Source: Gigantopelta aegis
Taxonomy: Eukaryota > Mollusca > Gastropoda > Neomphalida > Peltospiridae
NCBI RefSeq assembly: GCF_016097555.1
Contig: NC_054702.1
Span: forward strand, 69,006,195 to 69,070,194
Reading direction: 5' to 3'
DNA: 64,000 bases
Notes under the pieces: model-generated
Told to the model about the DNA's origin: nothing
Database searches by the model: none
The model's input: only the letters and a program-made list of their open reading frames with translations
Made by a program: the position numbers and the translations under genes
Shown: one piece after another, positions 28,772 to 39,596 of the stretch
Layout: the number at the start of each line of letters is the position of its first letter
Numbering within the stretch: the stretch's first letter is position 1

Positions 28772-29368
28772 ATGTCGCTGAAGTTAAAAAACACTGCTAA
28801 ATTTCGCAACCAAAGAAACTACGACGAAGAGCCACAGTTTTACCCGCAGCCCAAACGAGCAAGTACAACTGGTGACAAAACTAATCCTAGACTAACCAAA
28901 CAGCCAAAATATATTTACAAAATCCCTGGGCCTGCCGACTATAATCTTAGCGGCGTCATGGTTGATAAACAAAAGGCACCATCGTTCTCATTTACTGGTA
29001 GTCGTTGGCCTTTGCGTAACAATCCTATATACCTTGATGATGGAAATATTATGTTCTTTGATTCATATGACATTAGACCTGGACCGGGCATCATTGATCC
29101 AGACCATTGTAAACAACCTTTGAGGGGACCATACTTTTCATTTGGTTGTCGGGATGATAGAGTGTACTGCAATCGTGCACACGACCCTTCTCCTGGACCT
29201 GGCGCATATTCCCTTGAAGATAACGTGACACGAACAGGGCCAATTCCGGGCTACGTGTGTAAATACGGAGCTTTCGATTATTCCATGAGCTGGCGTCGTC
29301 AAAGAAACAAATATGCGGTCAATGAGGAAGGCGATGAAAGTAGAAGAAACCTTAGCGAGGAACTGTAA
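28772..29368 (+). CDS. STPG/SHIPPO-type PGP-repeat protein, copy 1 (198 aa, intronless)
   Basis: A single open frame starts at ATG in MSLKLKNTAKFRNQRNYDEE and ends NLSEEL-TAA. PGP-turn repeats occur at residues 52-57 (PGPADY), 103-106 (PGPG) and 141-146 (PGPGAY), with SFSF and YFSFGCR segments like the strands that follow PGP motifs in CIMAP/ODF3 proteins. Such proteins bind or line axonemal microtubules in sperm tails and cilia; that role is inferred from the motif only. The Lys/Arg/Tyr-rich C-terminus (WRRQRNKYAV) does not match CIMAP1. An acceptor-like 'ctttttttag' about 100 bp upstream suggests a 5' UTR exon. Lack of introns suggests an origin by retroposition. The copy in unit 3 keeps the frame, which argues for constraint. 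It could be a young lineage-specific gene. Confidence 0.78.
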   Translation: MSLKLKNTAKFRNQRNYDEEPQFYPQPKRASTTGDKTNPRLTKQPKYIYKIPGPADYNLSGVMVDKQKAPSFSFTGSRWPLRNNPIYLDDGNIMFFDSYDIRPGPGIIDPDHCKQPLRGPYFSFGCRDDRVYCNRAHDPSPGPGAYSLEDNVTRTGPIPGYVCKYGAFDYSMSWRRQRNKYAVNEEGDESRRNLSEEL

Positions 29369-29906
29369 ACATTTTAATGTAAAAAATGTATTCATCAATG
29401 GCCGGTATCAAAACTGTAAATGCATGCATGTACATGTGCACCGTTTGTGTGAGTCGACATCATTTGGAAGCAACACACAAAACGAACGTGCCCTAACATT
29501 TCCGTATTATATTGTTACATAAAAGTTTATAGTCAGTCATGTAAAACCAGGGTCTAATTCACATTTAGCTCTGTTTTGCGATGCAAGTTGCAGATACCAG
29601 TTGTTGTGCAACAAAGGTGAACGTGTAGGCTTACTTTCTTTGTCCGTATTTTATGGTTCGCTTTGGCGAAAAGGTGGGATGTTTGTTTAACGAAACGATT
29701 ACAGGTGTCCAACAAAATACACATAAATTATGCATTATTTAATATGCATGTATTAATTACTATAAATAAACAATGGAAGAGTATGCCGTTTGTTTCGACT
29801 TTCCTAAACATGAATAGCCGTCGGAACACGACAACAAGTGGGAGTGGGGCAACTGCAAATTTTTTCCCCATTATTATTAACGGGAGAAGCTTCAAAGTTA
29901 TTGATG
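29369..29906 (+). other. Flank of STPG copy 1
   Basis: 'acattttaatgtaaaaaatg' after the stop is shared with copy 2. Then comes a stretch shared with 38555-38900 ('tttagctctgttttgcgatg', 'gtgggatgtttgtttaacga'), partly SINE-like. No further gene seen. Confidence 0.5.
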
Positions 29907-30152
29907 GAATATTTAACGTCATCTCAGCACATTTTAAACTACGGTTATTGTGTGTCCATAATGATCATATTGGGAGCTACCGAAAAGTAGCACGGTATAT
30001 TTTATACGCACCTTCCCCACATACAGAACAGTACATACCATTGTCTTTGACGTCCTGTCGTGGGGCACTGCTGGGGATTGTTGGAAACAATATGCACTGA
30101 AGCCGATCGATCCTACGACCTGTCGCACCACTGAGCTACATCTTGTCTATAA
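29907..30152 (-). repeat. SINE, type D
   Basis: Minus strand, 'ggaatatttaacgtcatctc' tail, 'acatacagaacagtacatac' body and tRNA-like head 'accactgagctacatcttg'. The unit 3 copy (38958-39596) is interrupted by a younger SINE. Confidence 0.8.
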
Positions 30153-30987
30153 CGAACACCCCAGGAATGCTATTTTCATTAACCAACTATTATATACTGA
30201 GAGGCATAAATAACGCAATGGGTATTTTGCTGATATTTTCTTATATAAATATGTCATCTGTATTAGACATGCAGGCAAATGACATATTGGTAACAACTGT
30301 AACTAAAAGAAGATATTAAAAACAAATAAAATGTGGTTTTAAACAAAACCTCACAACTTTTGGAGCAACAAAACAGCCATTTTTTAACATTATTTACCGT
30401 ATGTTATTAAAAAAAAAGACAGGAAACACAAACAACGGTTGCTTTTATTGGGAGACGAGAGCAGGCAATGCACATGCAAACAAAATACATATGCAATGTT
30501 GTGTTATTGCAATAAATACCCAAGTTATACTTTTTGCTGAAAACTCTGTTTATTCCACAAAAAAATTCGGCCCCTGTAACTGCTGCACAAGGTTGAATCA
30601 CCCAGTGGGCGATCACGTGATCTACGTCTCGAAATAGTGTCACGAAGCGTAGCTGAATGTGGGTGCTGTCGGATTTGTTTCTGTAGTATGTGTATTAGTG
30701 ATTAATATGTGGATTTTTTTTATCAGTTAACTTGAAAATGATCGATGTAAAGGTATTTGACGTCAAACATAGGATTGGTGTGGTATTAGAGCGGGAATCT
30801 TTGCCAACTTTTTGGTTGTCAGGAATTGCCAAAAAAATACATAGGTTGGTCTCTGACTGTAATGAGAGCGTATAACTGTCCAAATGTCCGTCTAGCTCTC
30901 TTACAGTCAGAGTACTCGGGCTAGTGGTGGTGGTTTTGTTGCTTTTGTTAAACGGAAAAGTGTGGGAGCGGGGACATTTATATAGAT

Positions 30988-31200
30988 TGTCCTCCGGCGT
31001 TGAAAAGTGAGGGGGACGCGTCCCCCCTGTCCCCCACTGATCGACGCCCATGGCCGATCGACAAAACAAGCATTACGATTCCATCGGTTGCTATGCAAAC
31101 GGTTACATGTATTCTCGTGGCTTTTCTCGTGCATCCCACTCGTATCGCGTGGTGTCGCCTTCAGACACTTTCCCCTAGAATATATTAAATATAAACAAAC
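30988..31200 (+). repeat. Unit 2 copy of the 'gtcctccggcg' block
   Basis: Matches 20566-20770 with a shorter C-run and an extra 'ggttgctatg' / 'acggttacatgt' segment that is also in unit 3. Unit 1 is therefore the deleted form. Confidence 0.85.
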
Positions 31201-31205
31201 AAAAA

Positions 31206-31492
31206 GTTAGTTTTGTTTAACGACACCATTAGAGAACATTGAGTTATTAATCATCGGCTATTGGGTGTTAAAATTTTGTAATTTTGACATATAGTCTTAA
31301 AGAGCAGCATGGGATCTTTTATATGCACTGTGTCACAGACAGGGTAGCGCATACTACGGCCTTTGATACACCAGTCGTGGTGGACTGGCTGGAACGAGAA
31401 AAAGGCCCAATGGGTCCACCGACGGGGATCGATTCCACACCGACTGCGCAACAAGCGAGCGATTTACCACTGGGCTACATCCCACCCCATAT
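31206..31492 (-). repeat. SINE, type B, full length (unit 2 copy)
   Basis: Minus strand; orthologous to 20776-21074 with a somewhat different middle. Head 'ctgggctacatcccacccc' at the right end. Confidence 0.9.
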
Positions 31493-32079
31493 AAACGTAA
31501 TGACAGTTTCTTGTTCATATTTTTCGATATTTATCTGTATACACAGAACATTGATTTCAGTGTTTTGTATCCATAAAATGGTCAGAAATAATTTCCAAGT
31601 ATAAGTCATATCATCAAGAAATAGGTGGTGCTTAATTCCCCAGTATATATTAAAAAGGTTTGGGACATTCAAGATTGACACTTTTTTTTTTAATTCACAC
31701 ACGTATTTAATGTTAGTAGTGAACGGATTGTAACTGTAAAACAAAACAAATAATGGTGATTAACAGTTATTTCCCAAAAGAAAATCGAGGTTGAAAATGA
31801 CCAGACAAGTCAACGAGGGTGCTTTTGGAGAAATGTACGTTACAACTACCTCCCTAGTGCTGATGCAAAACCTCAAATTCTGGCAAAATGTATACAGATA
31901 TTCGAACTAAATGTGCTAACCTGAGACCTTTTTACCATGAAATTTTACCTCCAAAATTCATTGTAATCCATGTAAAAATGCATTGTGATTCGTTGGCAAC
32001 CTTTTGGTAGTAATGCTAATGTGAATAAATATTGTTATGCAGATTCGAGCATTTTCGTTTAATTCAAGCAAAAGCCAGT

Positions 32080-32110
32080 CTGCCCCCCCCCCCCCCCCCC
32101 CCCCCCCCCT
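32080..32110. repeat. C homopolymer
   Basis: About 28 consecutive C. Units 1 and 3 have 'ccccacccccacccc' or shorter here. Confidence 0.9.
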
Positions 32111-32507
32111 GCAAAAATGGGAGCCCGTACGCCTATGTGGTCAGGTCAGGTCATCTATAGGATTTAACGAGTACATTCAGAGCATGTTGTTGTTGCGCAC
32201 GCCTGTCATGGACACAGATGTTGGCTCTCGTCGGCAAATCCGTCCAGGACAGGAAAGAGCAGTGTGGTAATGTTCTGCTGTTTTAGTTGGCAGTGGCAAC
32301 CCGGGCTCGGCGAGGTCAGAAATCGTCAAGACAACACTTGAAGACAACACGTTGACGTGCAACTGAGCTGCGTTCAGCCAGTCCAAGCAAAAAAAACGTC
32401 CGCTAGACTGGTTTATACGCTTCACGTTAAACCAAATGGTCATGTTGGGAACCAGTTAAATAGTTCCCAAACGTTAGCGAAACGTTCGTTGGCTGAACTT
32501 TGAACTG

Positions 32508-32668
32508 GTGTCCTGGAATTTTAGGGGGGGGGGGGGGATAATCTAGACTGGTGATTGGAGTTTATAGAGGGTATCAGGTTATGCTCCCAGAGAAAATGTA
32601 TTTAAATTTTTTTTCACTCGAGCAGGGGGGATCGACCCCCCAAAAAACCCTCCCATGTACACGCTCTT
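32508..32668. mobile_element. MITE, unit 2 copy of 22693-22857
   Basis: 'gtgtcctggaattttagggg' to 'ctcccatgtacacgctcttg'. Same position as in unit 1. Confidence 0.6.
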
Positions 32669-32695
32669 GGTGCAGTAGTGTCGAGATAGTAGAGT

Positions 32696-32762
32696 TTATT
32701 TTGTTTAACGACACCACTAGAGCATATTGATTTATTAATCATCGGCTATTGGATGTCAAACC
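32696..32762 (-). repeat. SINE, type B fragment
   Basis: Only the tail ('gtttattttgtttaacgaca' to 'tattggatgtcaaac') remains; it is cut by a C-run and CCA repeat. Confidence 0.85.
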
Positions 32763-32800
32763 CCCCCACCACCACCACCACCACCACCACCACCACCACA
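32762..32800. repeat. (CCA)n repeat
   Basis: About ten CCA units after a C-run. Confidence 0.95.
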
Positions 32801-32802
32801 GG

Positions 32803-33000
32803 TAGGATAGCACAAACCATGGTCTTTGTTGAACCAGTTATGGATCACTGGTCGGTGCAAGTGATTTACACCTACCCATTGAGCCTTGCGGAGCACTCAC
32901 TCAGGGTTTGGAGTCGGTATCTGGATTAAAAATCCCATACCTCGACTGGGATCCGAACCCAGTACCTACCAGCCTGTAGACCGATGGCCTAACCACTGAG
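32803..33000 (-). repeat. SINE, type C head
   Basis: Minus-strand match to the head of the complete copy at 39121: 'gtttggagtcggtatctgga', 'gggatccgaacccagtacct' and 'gatggcctaaccactgag'. It stops exactly where the unit 3 sequence begins in the middle of the old type A SINE. Confidence 0.85.
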
Positions 33001-33075
33001 TAGTCCATGGAGTTTCCTCTTTAATTATCTCTGTGGTCAATAACCATAAGTCGGACACCTTATAACCATAATTAC

Positions 33076-33078
<3 letters not shown>

Positions 33079-33115
<37 letters not shown>

Positions 33116-33180
33116 TTTGTGTGAGTTTGTGTGTGTGTGTGTGCGTGTGCGTTAGTGTGTGTGCGTGCGTGTGTGTTATG
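33079..33180. repeat. (TG)n microsatellite, interrupted
   Basis: A TG run with GTGTTT and GTGCGT interruptions, homologous to 16612-16660. Confidence 0.95.
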
Positions 33181-33185
33181 TGTTT

Positions 33186-33500
33186 GTATGAAAGAAAGAA
33201 CTGTTTTATTTAACGATGCACTCAACACATTTTATTTACGGTTATATGGCGTCAGACATATGGTTAAGGACCACACAGATATTAAGAGAGGATACCCGCT
33301 GTCGCCACTTCATGGGTTACTCTTTTCGATTAGCAGCAAGGGATCTTTTATATGCACAATCCCACAGACAGGGTAGTATATACCATAGCCTTTGATATAC
33401 CGGTCGTGGTGCATTGGCTGGAACGAGAAATAGCCCAATGGGCCCACCAACGGGGATCGATCCCACACCGACTGCGCAGTAACGACTGGGCTACGTCCCG

Positions 33501-33503
<3 letters not shown>
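33186..33503 (-). repeat. SINE, type A, full length
   Basis: Minus strand, tail 'gttttatttaacgatgcact', head 'gactgggctacgtcccgcc'. It separates two TG runs, and the second run starts directly at its head. Confidence 0.92.

Positions 33504-33546
<43 letters not shown>
33504..33546. repeat. (TG)n microsatellite
   Basis: About 21 TG units directly after the SINE head, so the SINE probably landed in a longer TG run. Confidence 0.95.
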
Positions 33547-33547
<1 letters not shown>

Positions 33548-33701
33548 TCAAATTATGTGTATGGGATGGCACTTTAGGGAAGAGGTGTAGGAAGGAATTT
33601 GCTGTTAAATTTTTCAAAGTAATTTGTTTCCCCTTAAAAAAATGATCGAACCCACCAAATGGGAGGAGGTGCAGATCTAACATGCATATGGTGTGCATGT
33701 G

Positions 33702-33886
33702 CAGAGGCGGATCTAGGGGGGGGGGGGCAGGCCCCTGCCCCCTAAATTTGCGACAGTTATATATTTTATTATATATTAATTTTCATTTTTTTTACGATCC
33801 CCCTCCAAACCTCCTCCAAAGATCCCTTGGCATTTCGCCTCATGTCATTGGGGCCCCCCTAAATGGATTTTCTGGATCCGCCGCTG
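33702..33886. mobile_element. MITE with 'CAGAGGCGGATC' inverted ends
   Basis: CAGAGGCGGATCTAGG on the left and TGGATCCGCCGCTG on the right, around 'ccctaaatttgcgacag' and 'cccctaaatggattttc'. It is the complete form of the remnant at 25932; a possible third relative starts near 61622 ('cagagacagatccaagg'). Confidence 0.8.
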
Positions 33887-34540
33887 GTATGTGTGTGTGC
33901 GTGCGTGCGTATACATATATAAAGCAGACGTATAATCACAACTCTTAACCATGTGACTAATAATAACTATCATGTTTGCTTGCTATAATATTGTATACAC
34001 CGTTAGTGGTAGCCATTGGTAACCGTTATCAGATTCAATGGTGTAAGTTTATAGCCCATTATTCGGCATGACACAACACGTTTGTGCAGGTTTTGGGCTA
34101 TACAGGCTACCTGGATACAACAGTGAATACACACTATAGATGTGTGTACTTCTACAGAAACGTACGTTACTTAAATGTCATGGGTTTGTTGACCGATATA
34201 GATCCAAAGCGCTCCAACACTATTCGGCAATTACATTGAAGAAACAGGTATGTTCGATTAGTTTGAATACGTTCTGTCGATAAGCGTAAATGAGTCGAAT
34301 GAAAAGGGTATGCAAGTAATATAAACTAAACTATCTTTCTCTGGTGTGGATTGGTATTTTAGTGACATTTACATCTATTACTTACGTTGGCCACAGTTTA
34401 TATAGGCCTATATTGTTTTAATACAGTCATAGTTTATAATTTTATATATCCTACTGCCAATGTACACACAGCTGACCAACGATAAAGGGTACTTGTACTT
34501 AGAAATACCTATAGTTGCCTATATTTCCGTATCACCCCCC

Positions 34541-34541
34541 C

Positions 34542-34580
<39 letters not shown>
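34541..34580. repeat. (CA)n microsatellite
   Basis: CA run after a C-run, homologous to 26690-26726. Confidence 0.95.
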
Positions 34581-34583
<3 letters not shown>

Positions 34584-34844
34584 TCCTCCGCCCAATAAAG
34601 TTGGTTTAAAATATATTTTTTTGTTAATTCACATGTATATTGTATTATTGATGTGCATTATTAAAGTTTAAAAAAAAACCCACAAAAAACGTTGCTTTAT
34701 ATTAACATATTGCGGTGCGTTGTCGTTTTTAATAACACCCCTACCCCACCCCCAAATTCCATCCACATTTCAGACAATCATCGATAAACTGTAAAAGTTA
34801 ATACTACTTCGAGCTGTTCACCAACTTGAACAGACTGGAGAAGG

Positions 34845-35132
34845 AAGGAAGGAAGGAAGGAAATGTTTTATTTAATGACGCACTCAACACATTTTATTTA
34901 CGGATATATGGCATCAGACATATGGTTAAAGACCACACAGATATTGAGAGAAGAAACCCGCTGTCGCCACTTCTTGGGCTACTCTTTTCGATTAGCAGCA
35001 GTCTTTTATATGCACCATCCCACAGACAGGATAACACATACCACGGCCTTTGATATACCAGTCGTTGCTTTAATGTCTGGCTGGGGCGAGAAATAGCCCA
35101 ATGAGCCCACCGACGGGGATCGATCCCAGACC
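34845..35132 (-). repeat. SINE, type A (unit 3 copy)
   Basis: Same insertion as 26996-27282, with a short gap before 'gtcttttatatgcaccatcc'. Confidence 0.9.
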
Positions 35133-35279
35133 GAGCTGTTCATGACAGAAACCAACTTAAACAGACTGGAGAAAGCAAAACTAAAATAGGATAACAATGA
35201 TCGATAGAGTAGCATTTCTTGTGTGTGTGCTTGTATATTAGAAAGTGTCAAACAGCAATGGTAATGATGGGTGTGGTCC

Positions 35280-35358
35280 TTAACCATATGTCTGACGCCA
35301 TATAACCGTAAATAAAATGTGATGAGTGCGTCGTTGAATAAAACATTTCCTTCCTTCC
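35280..35358 (+). repeat. SINE, type A tail
   Basis: 'taaccatatgtctgacgcca' to 'aaaacatttccttccttcc'. Confidence 0.85.
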
Positions 35359-35474
35359 TGGTAATGATGGATAGAGGTGTTAAAGATACCAGTACTTCGT
35401 CCTCAAATTTCTGTAAACTACTAAGCCCCTACAGTTCCTCGTTTTAAATATTATTCAATGCACTTCCGTGTGCG

Positions 35475-35808
35475 AGGGGCGAGACGTAGCTCAGTGGCAC
35501 AGCGCTCGCTTGATGCGCGATATATCTAGGATCGATCCCCGTCGGTGGGCCCATTTGGGCTATTTTTCGTTCCAGCCAGTGCTCTACAACTGGTGTAACA
35601 AAGACTGTGGTATGTACTATCCTGTCTGTGGGATGGTGCATATAAAAGACCCCTTGCTGCTAACCTAAAAAGAGTAGCCCATGAAGTGGCGACAGCGGGT
35701 TTTCTCTCCCAATATCTGTGTGGTCCTTAACCATATGTCCGACGCCATATAACCGTAAATAAAATGTGTTGAGTGCGTCGTTAAATAAACCATTTCCTCC
35801 CTTCCTTC
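35475..35808 (+). repeat. SINE, type A, full length
   Basis: The best plus-strand example. Head 'gcgagacgtagctcagtggc' with A box-like sequence, box B-like 'ggatcgatccc', body 'gtggtatgtactatcctgtc', 'atgaagtggcgacagcgggt', tail 'gtgttgagtgcgtcgttaaa'. It ends in TTCC units. Confidence 0.93.
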
Positions 35809-36130
35809 CGTGTGCGCATTCTGATGTCCCTTTGTCAGAAGTAGAGGGCATCTACTTCGCCCCTCCTCCCAAGGTTCATAATTTTTAACAGCCCCCCCCC
35901 CCCCACATCTATTTAAATACAATGCTTGTGCACCTCCCCCACTTCACATATCGTCCCTGCGTCCCTGGTTGTAGAACAGTTTTTGGCGCCAGTATTGGCT
36001 TGCTGTAAAAGTAGCAATCCTCCTACAGACGGTGTTGGAACCATATATCGTGGTCAAGATTAGTTCCCCTCTGTAGACAAAGCACCTGACAGCGAGTGAT
36101 GGTTGTATACCTTCTCGACTCTTTCATAAC

Positions 36131-36195
36131 ATCTGACGCCATATAGCCGTAAATACAATGTGTTGAGTGCGTCGTTAAATAAAACATTTCCTTTC
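36131..36195 (+). repeat. SINE, type A tail inside the hairpin block
   Basis: 'atctgacgccatatagccgt' to 'ttaaataaaacatttcc' inserted between two copies of 'tttcataacatct', which is a short target duplication. Units 1 and 2 lack it. Confidence 0.85.
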
Positions 36196-37073
36196 ATAAC
36201 ATCTTTTGAAATCAGTATTGTGCAGAGATACAGTATTGAATGGCAGATATGACAAAACCGTATTCCGATATCAAAATCGTATCTCTGCACAAGGCAGAGT
36301 CAAAAGGACGTTAGGCAAAGTCGTGATTGTTTTCATGAGCCACTATCAGGTTCTCGCCCTTAGGAGGACCACCACTCCCCTAGAAGATCCATAGTAGTAT
36401 GTTTTTATTCCTCCTGCACCACATGTAGGAGGATTGTCACTCCCAAAGCAGTGATGATATCAGGTGTTCGCGAAAGGTGAGCATAACCTGCTCCACCGGT
36501 GGCACCCGTCATGAGCACAACCTATAGCCATCAAGTCCATAGTTGAAATGTATAAGATTTTCACCCAAAAGATGAAAAGGCATGTTCAGTGTTACACACA
36601 AGTGTGCACACTTGAATATATTGTTTTAGTGAATTACTGTTGAGTAGGTTTATATCGTCTATTTTCTGTGAAGAAAAAAAAGTACCTTTGTTTTGAAGGC
36701 GAAGTACATATATATACCTTTCATTCCTTTCTGAAAATGTTTCTATATAGAGAAACGACAAAGATACAGATTTTTTTGCTAGTTTCAGCATTGTAACAGG
36801 CCGTGGTATGTGCTGTCCTGTCTGCGTGAAAGTACATATATAACAAATATTTTATTATTAATGAAAAAAAAGTCTTTGACATCCAGTAGCCGATAATTAA
36901 TAAATAAATGTGGTAAAATTATAATTTTGACAGTAATATGTTGCTTTTTCCTCGTTTTTTTTTTTTTTTAGATACCATATGCAACATCACATCACCTAAG
37001 ACTGTCGGTTGTTCTGTCTGATTACGATTTGTACACAAACGATAAACACTAAACACGCTATTCACTTCTTGTC

Positions 37074-37667
37074 ATGTCGCTGAAGTTAAAAAACACTGCT
37101 AAGTTTCGTAACCAACGAAACTACGACGAAGAGCCACAGTTTTACCCGCAGCCCAAACGAGCAAGTACAGCTGGTGGCAAAACTAATCCCAGACCAACCA
37201 GACAGCCAAAATGCGTTTACAAAACTCCCGGGCCTGCTGACTATAACCTTAGCGGCGTCATGGTTGATAAAGACAAGACACTATCATCTTCATTTATTGG
37301 TAGGCGTTGGCGTAACAATCCTATATACCTTGATGATGGAATTATGTCCTTTTATTCATATAACAGAAACTCTGGACCGAGCTTTTACATCACTGATCCC
37401 AACTGTTATAAACAAAGGGCACCATGCTTTTCACTAGGTCTTGATGATGGACCAGGACGTGTGTACTGCAATCGTGCACACGACCCTTCTCCTGGACCTG
37501 GCGCATATTCCCTTGGAGATAACGTGACACGAACCGGGCCAACTTCGGGCTACGTGTGTAAATACGGAGCTTTCGATTATTCCATGGGCTGGCGTCGTCA
37601 AAGAAACAAATACGCGGTCAGCAAGGACGGCGATGAAAGTAGAAGCAACCTTAGCGAGGAACTGTAA
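37074..37667 (+). CDS. STPG/SHIPPO-type PGP-repeat protein, copy 2 (197 aa, intronless)
   Basis: Second intact copy, in unit 3. The first 65 residues and the last 65 differ from copy 1 at only a few positions. The middle (about residues 66-132) is strongly diverged, and its insertions and deletions are all multiples of three bases. PGP motifs remain at 52-57 (PGPADY) and near 140 (PGPGAY), but the central PGPG has become SGPS. The upstream acceptor-like T-run plus AG and the 5' UTR are conserved with copy 1. The preserved frame and uneven divergence suggest both copies are, or recently were, translated. A role in the sperm tail or cilium is inferred from the motifs. Confidence 0.76.
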   Translation: MSLKLKNTAKFRNQRNYDEEPQFYPQPKRASTAGGKTNPRPTRQPKCVYKTPGPADYNLSGVMVDKDKTLSSSFIGRRWRNNPIYLDDGIMSFYSYNRNSGPSFYITDPNCYKQRAPCFSLGLDDGPGRVYCNRAHDPSPGPGAYSLGDNVTRTGPTSGYVCKYGAFDYSMGWRRQRNKYAVSKDGDESRSNLSEEL

Positions 37668-37739
37668 ACATTTTAATGTAAAAAATGTATTCATCAATTG
37701 CCGGTATCAAAACTGTAATTACATACATGTACATGTGCA

Positions 37740-38112
37740 CCGTTTGGGTTATTTATATTTTATGTGTGCGTTTGTGCGTGCGAGAAGACTGTCTTACACA
37801 CCCGTTGGTGAGAACACAATGTGTTGTTTTTGTTAACACATAGTTGTTTACACACGTACGTGTGTTAACAATTTCAAGACATACGACTGGCTAGGTGATA
37901 ACCAGGTCACCAATGCCATACGTCCAAATAAAAAAAAACCCAGCACGGTGGAAATCGATTACACTGTGATGTATAGTTAACCTGACAATCATGTGTCTGT
38001 GACGCTTAAGGCAGCTACAAGTGCAAAGGGTTGTAAATATCTGTTCTTACATACCTGTTGGTGAGAAGACCATACGTTATTTTTGATATCACATTGTTGT
38101 TTACACACGTAC
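37740..38112. repeat. Diverged direct duplication of about 80 bp
   Basis: 'gttggtgagaacacaatg' and 'agttgtttacacacgtacgt' (37804-37861) recur as 'gttggtgagaagaccata' and 'tgttgtttacacacgtacgt' (38060-38113), about 255 bp apart. The rest of the stretch is non-coding. Confidence 0.6.
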
Positions 38113-38370
38113 GTTAGATAAATGGTATCTAACGACAACTCATGTATTATTCTCTATTTAGTCGATAAAGATGTTAAAATTGGCTTAAAACCTGGTTTTT
38201 GAGGATATGTAAGAAATAGAATAATACATTTGTGTTCGTTAGATACCATTTATCTCACAACTCGTTGTTTAAAAACGTATCAAACTCGCTTTCGCTCGTT
38301 AGATACATTTTAAAACAACTTGTTGTGAGATAAATGGTATCTAACGGCCACTCATGTATTATTCTTTTTA
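38113..38370. mobile_element. Fold-back element with three 'ATAAATGGTATCTAACG' arms
   Basis: 'agataaatggtatctaacga' + 'caactcatgtattattct' occurs at about 38114-38152. Its inverse ('agaataatacatt...cgttagataccatttatct') is at about 38217-38256, and a third, direct copy is at about 38331-38370. The middle also contains 'caactcgttg' and 'caacttgttgtg'. It is non-coding and resembles a MITE that has been duplicated on itself. Confidence 0.75.
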
Positions 38371-38957
38371 TAAAGACATAGACGCCTACCAGAAAAAGTA
38401 CAGCTATGTCTTGTTTGTTTGTTTATTTTTTGTTTTTTGTGGGGTTTTTTTTATTGTTTTATTTGTTTGTTTGTTTTGTGTGTTTGTTTTGTTTGCTGGT
38501 TTTCAATAAGCTGTAACAATTATATAAAGAACCGATAATCCATGACTAAAATTAATTCACATTTAGCTCTGTTTTGCGATGCAAGTTGCAGATACCAGTT
38601 GTTTTGGAACAGAGGTGAGCGTGTAGGCCTACTTTCTTTGTTCGCATTTTATGGTTCGCTTTGGCGAAAAATGGGATGTTTGTTTAATGAAACGATTATA
38701 TGTGTCCGACAAAATTATGTATTATTTAATATGCATGTATTAATTACTATTGAAAAACAATGGAATAGTATGGTATTTATTTTGACTTTCCTAAACATGA
38801 TTAGCCGTCGGAACTCACGACAGCAACTGGGGAAGAGGGGGGTGGACTACACATTAATTTTTATTATTATTATCAACGAGGTGGGGGAAAAGCTTCAAAG
38901 TTATTGATGCCTAAGCTAAACGTTGACTTAAATTGTGCTGGTTGCCTGTATCACAAT

Positions 38958-39596
38958 AGGCTGGAATATTTGTTTAACGTCACCTCAGCACATTTTAAAC
39001 TACGGTTATTGTGTGTCCATAATGTTCATATTGGGAGCTACCGAAAAGTAGCAGGGCATATTTTATACGCACCTTCCCCACAGACAGAACAGTACATACC
39101 ATTGTCTTTGACGTCCTGTCGTGGGGGACCGGCGTTATGGTTAGGCCATCGATCTACAGACTGGTACGTACCGGGTTTAGATCCCAGTCGAGGTATGGGA
39201 TTTTTAATCCAGATACCGACTCCAAACCCTGAGCGAGTGCTCCGTAAGGCTCAATGGGTAGGTGTAAACCACTTGCACCGACCAGTGATCCATAACTGGT
39301 TCAACAAAGGCCATGGTTTGTGCTATCCTGCCTGTGGGAAGCGCAACTAAAAGATCCCTTGCTGCTAATCGGAAAGAGTAGCCCATGAAGTGGTGACAGC
39401 GGGTTTCCTCTCAAAATTTGTGTGGTTCTTAACCATATGTCTGACGCCATATAACCGTAAATAAAATGTGTTGAGTGCGTCGTTAAATAAAGCATTTCTT
39501 TTTCTGTCGTGGGGGCACTGCTGGGAATTGTTGAAAACAATATCCATTGAAGCCGATCGATCCTGCAACCTGTCACACCACTGATCTACATCTTGT
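38958..39596 (-). repeat. SINE, type D, split by a younger SINE
   Basis: Unit 3 copy of 29907-30152, interrupted at 39121-39507. Confidence 0.8.
39121..39507 (+). repeat. SINE, type C, complete, with target duplication
   Basis: Head 'ccggcgttatggttaggcca', box B-like 'gggtttagatccc', 'accgactccaaaccctgagc', 'gatccataactggttcaac' and type A tail to 'aaataaagcatttcttttt'. CTGTCGTGGGGG stands on both sides (about 39115-39126 and 39506-39517); unit 2 has 'tcctgtcgtggggcactg' once. Confidence 0.93.

Larger units (their letters stand above)
25338..32800 (+). repeat. Segmental duplication unit 2
   Basis: Second copy of the segment. It carries the first STPG gene (28772-29368) and serves as the empty-site reference for the Tc1-like and 810-bp elements of unit 1 and for the SINE at 39121 in unit 3. 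It breaks off in a type B SINE followed by a CCA repeat. Confidence 0.87.
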
